Assembly: GCA_018056145.1 (NCBI GenBank)
Contig: JAGPGE010000208.1
Location: 1-8,870 of the forward strand
DNA: 8,870 nt
Source: Armatimonadota bacterium
Lineage (GTDB): Bacteria > Armatimonadota > Zipacnadia > Zipacnadales > JABUFB01
Direction: 5' to 3'
A program made the translations under genes and the position numbers. The notes under the pieces were generated by a model. That model did not search any database and had not been told where the DNA came from. It saw only the letters and a program-made list of their open reading frames with translations. Of this stretch, positions 7,262-8,870 are shown piece by piece; the first letter of the stretch is position 1; each line of letters begins with the position of its first letter.

Positions 7262-7993
7262 ATGCACATTCGTTCAGTCACACTGCACGCCGAAAGGTTC
7301 CCGACTGTTGACCAGTTCCCGTTCCGCCTGGAAGTTCTGCGGAGGACGCCGAGGGTCGAACTGCACGCGCCGGTGACGTTCTTCGTGGGTGAGAACGGGA
7401 CGGGGAAGTCCACGCTGCTGCGGGCTATCGCGCGGCGCTGCGGGATACACATCTGGCGCGATTCGCCACGGCGGCGGCTGGAGGTCAACCCCTACGAGGA
7501 GCGGCTTTGGGAGTTCATCAGTGTGGATTGGGTGAACGGCCGGGTGCCGGGGTCTTTCTTCGGGTCGGAGATATTCCACGACTTCGCGTCGCTGGTGGAT
7601 GAGTGGGCTGCGGATGACCCTGGGCAACTCAAGTACCTGGGCGGTGAGTCGCTGCTTTCGTGCTCTCACGGCCAGTCGCTCATGGCCTTCTTCCGCGCGA
7701 GATACAGGCTGCGGGGGCTGTACCTGCTGGATGAGCCGGAGACGGCGCTGTCGCCGCGGACACAACTGGAACTCGTGCGGCTGCTGTATGAGAACGCGGC
7801 CGGTGGGCATGCCCAGTTCATCATCGCCACCCACTCACCGATTCTCGTGGCCTGCCCGGGCGCGGTGATCTGCAGCTTCGACCACGTCCCGCTGGTGGAA
7901 GTGGCCTACCAGGACACAGACCACTTCCGCGCATACCGGGAGTTCTTCGAGGCGCCGGATGATGTGATCCGGGAGGCGCGGGTTCAGCCGTAG
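7262..7993 (+). CDS. AAA/ABC-type predicted ATPase (COG3910-like)
   Basis: The product is a compact cytosolic ATPase of 243 residues. Walker A is G43-ENGTGK-S50-T51, with Lys49 binding phosphate. The ABC-like signature is S135-H-G-Q138 in 'CSHGQSLMAFF'. Walker B is 'LYLLDEPE' with Asp157 and Glu158, followed by the D-loop-like 'ALSP'. The switch His191 lies in 'IIATHSPIL'. All residues for ATP binding and hydrolysis are present. Only about 85 residues separate Walker A from the signature, so there is no long coiled-coil arm of the SMC/RecN/OLD kind. There is no membrane segment and no effector domain. The 'SHGQS...LYLLDEPETALSP' arrangement is typical of the COG3910 family, whose cellular role is not established. 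It follows the lyase gene by 21 bases and is probably co-transcribed, but nothing in it points to glycan use. Its last 10 bases overlap the end of the opposite-strand URO-D relic. Confidence 0.85.
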   Translation: MHIRSVTLHAERFPTVDQFPFRLEVLRRTPRVELHAPVTFFVGENGTGKSTLLRAIARRCGIHIWRDSPRRRLEVNPYEERLWEFISVDWVNGRVPGSFFGSEIFHDFASLVDEWAADDPGQLKYLGGESLLSCSHGQSLMAFFRARYRLRGLYLLDEPETALSPRTQLELVRLLYENAAGGHAQFIIATHSPILVACPGAVICSFDHVPLVEVAYQDTDHFRAYREFFEAPDDVIREARVQP

Positions 7994-8698
7994 ACGCCGA
8001 AATCATGGACCGCCTGGATCATGGCGTCGAGGTGCGCCAGCGGTGCGTCCCGGTACAGCGAACAGGACCCCATGATGATGAACCCGCCGCCGTCCACGGC
8101 GGCTTCGATGTCCTCACGGGTTTTCTCGCGCACCCGTTCCGGCGGTCCGGGGAAGGGGACCTCGGGCACGTCGGGCCCTCCGAGAATGCACACCCGATCC
8201 GACCACTTCCGCTTCGCGAGGGCAAGGTCGCAGCCCTCGCTCGACTGAAGCCCGCCGATCCCGCAGTCGATGGCGACATCCACGAGATGCTGGAATCGCT
8301 CGTCGGTGAAGGTCCCGTGGGGATGGAAGATGACGGGGGTGTTCAGCGGTTCAGCGGCTTCCACGATCTGCTTGAAGCCGGGGATCGTGAACTCCAGGTA
8401 GTCGGCGGGGGAGATGACCGCCGGGCCGTCGGTGGCGGCTGCGATGAAGACCGCATCCACGCCGGCGGAAGCCGATATTGCCGGAGACGCAGAGACAGGG
8501 GAACAGGGCGGCCTCCTGGACGACCACGGCGTGGACCTGCTTTCCGATGAGCGCAAGCCCGGCCCAGAGGGCCGGATCCGGCACCACCGGAAGCTCGGAC
8601 AGCCCAACGCGCGCGAGACGGTTCCGCGGCTTTCGTCGTACGGACCGCACGGCGTGCAGGAATAGCTCAGCGGCAGGGCGAACTGTTGCGAAAAGCAT
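7984..8698 (-). pseudogene. Broken uroporphyrinogen decarboxylase/MtaA-superfamily gene (C-terminal part)
   Basis: One minus-strand frame (8607 down to 7984, 207 residues) encodes the C-terminal half of a URO-D-superfamily protein. Residues 48-207 give 'AGVDAVFIAAATDG', 'PADYLEFTIPGFKQIVEAA', 'TPVIFHPHG', 'CILGGPDVPEVPF', and the terminal 'GGFIIMGSCSLYRDAPLAH'. These follow the order of heme-synthesis URO-D and corrinoid methyltransferases (MtaA/CmuA). Where zinc-binding methyltransferases have His-x-Cys, this has His95-Pro-His97. Residues 1-47 look non-coding (Ser/Arg/Pro-rich). Over about 8490-8630 the coding-like sequence moves to another minus frame, with high third-position GC and 'VVPDPALWAGLALIG'. 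This suggests a frameshift or small insertion near 8470-8500. The family is about 340 residues, so at least 100 N-terminal residues are missing, and tatA occupies the DNA beyond. An intact alternative gene starting near 8607 is possible but less likely. The upper boundary is uncertain. Confidence 0.65.
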
Positions 8699-8720
8699 GC
8701 CGCATGAAGGGGCGTTCGAT

Positions 8721-8870
8721 ATGTTTGGTCTGGGCCCGCAAGAGCTCGTCATCATCCTGCTCATCATCGTGGTGCTCTTTGGTGGACGCAAGATCCCGGA
8801 GATCCTGCGCGGGCTCGGGCAGGGCTTGAGGGAGTTCAAGTCGGCGTCGCGTGAGCCTGTCGAGAAACCG
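8721..8870 (+). CDS. tatA: Twin-arginine translocase subunit TatA/TatE, cut by window end
   Basis: The first 50 codons are present; the 3' end is outside the window. The N-terminus 'MFGLGPQELVIILLIIVVLFGG' is the classic TatA start: a short periplasmic tip, a conserved Glu (Glu8) and one membrane helix. It is followed by the hinge and the amphipathic helix 'KIPEILRGLGQGLREFK', including the family's usual 'LG.G...FK' pattern. TatA oligomers form the membrane-weakening or channel component that passes folded Arg-Arg signal-peptide proteins across the inner membrane. AAGGGG at 8707-8712, 8 bases before the ATG, supports this start. An in-frame ATG at 8697 would add eight residues but has a worse fit. 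The secreted enzymes in this window carry Sec-type, not twin-arginine, signals, so no link to them is implied. TatA and TatB/TatE cannot be separated on this fragment, though the N-terminus favours TatA. Confidence 0.9.
   Translation, partial: MFGLGPQELVIILLIIVVLFGGRKIPEILRGLGQGLREFKSASREPVEKP

Noticed and set aside
8005..8550. Plus-strand open frame of 181 codons
   Set aside because: It is antisense to the recognisable URO-D-superfamily sequence, has no ribosome binding site and encodes no recognisable motif.
8663..8720. tRNA-like pieces: TAGCTCAGCGGCAGGGCG (D-arm-like) at 8663-8680 and GTTCGAT (T-loop-like) at 8714-8720
   Set aside because: The D stem can pair, but the anticodon stem does not form, the T stem has no matching 3' strand, and there is no acceptor partner. 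The T-loop-like part lies in the leader of tatA. Chance or a decayed fragment at most.
1..8870. CRISPR array, insertion sequence, integrase, attachment site or phage genes
   Set aside because: No regularly spaced repeats, transposase motifs or terminal inverted repeats were seen on either strand.

Overview
The window is GC-rich, densely coded bacterial DNA. Most genes start with ATG behind Shine-Dalgarno-like sequences (GGGAG, GAAAGGCGG, GAAAGG, AAGGGG). It holds exported glycan-degrading enzymes, an Ig-like/carboxypeptidase-regulatory-domain surface protein, a uroporphyrinogen-decarboxylase-superfamily relic and a TatA gene. This mix suits an environmental heterotroph of the Armatimonadota or Planctomycetota/Hydrogenedentota type. 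That placement is a guess from gene style; there is no marker gene that settles it.

Layout. (1) 3-2312 (+) is a large, probably extracytoplasmic protein. Its N-terminal half is unrecognised, followed by a Gln/Met-rich segment, a carboxypeptidase-regulatory-like domain and two Ig-like beta domains. Its 5' end is probably outside the window. (2) 2313-2470 is a noncoding leader with a strong GC-rich hairpin and a possible enclosing stem. (3) 2471-7993 (+) holds three tightly spaced genes, probably one operon: a secreted sialidase-like protein (five Asp boxes) fused to an SGNH/GDSL esterase; a secreted PL8 chondroitin-sulfate-ABC-lyase-like enzyme with its catalytic His, Tyr, Arg and Glu in place; and a small AAA/ABC-type ATPase of the COG3910 kind. 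(4) 7984-8698 (-) is a broken URO-D/MtaA-superfamily gene whose stop overlaps the end of the ATPase gene. (5) 8721-8870 (+) is the start of tatA, cut by the window edge.

How the genes may work together (inference): the sialidase/esterase fusion would remove acyl groups and terminal sugars from decorated glycans, and the PL8 lyase would cut a uronic-acid-containing backbone such as chondroitin or dermatan sulfate. Both have Sec-type signal peptides, so they act outside the cytoplasm. No sulfatase, unsaturated glucuronyl hydrolase, transporter or regulator is visible here, so any complete pathway must lie elsewhere. The ATPase has no obvious role in glycan use.
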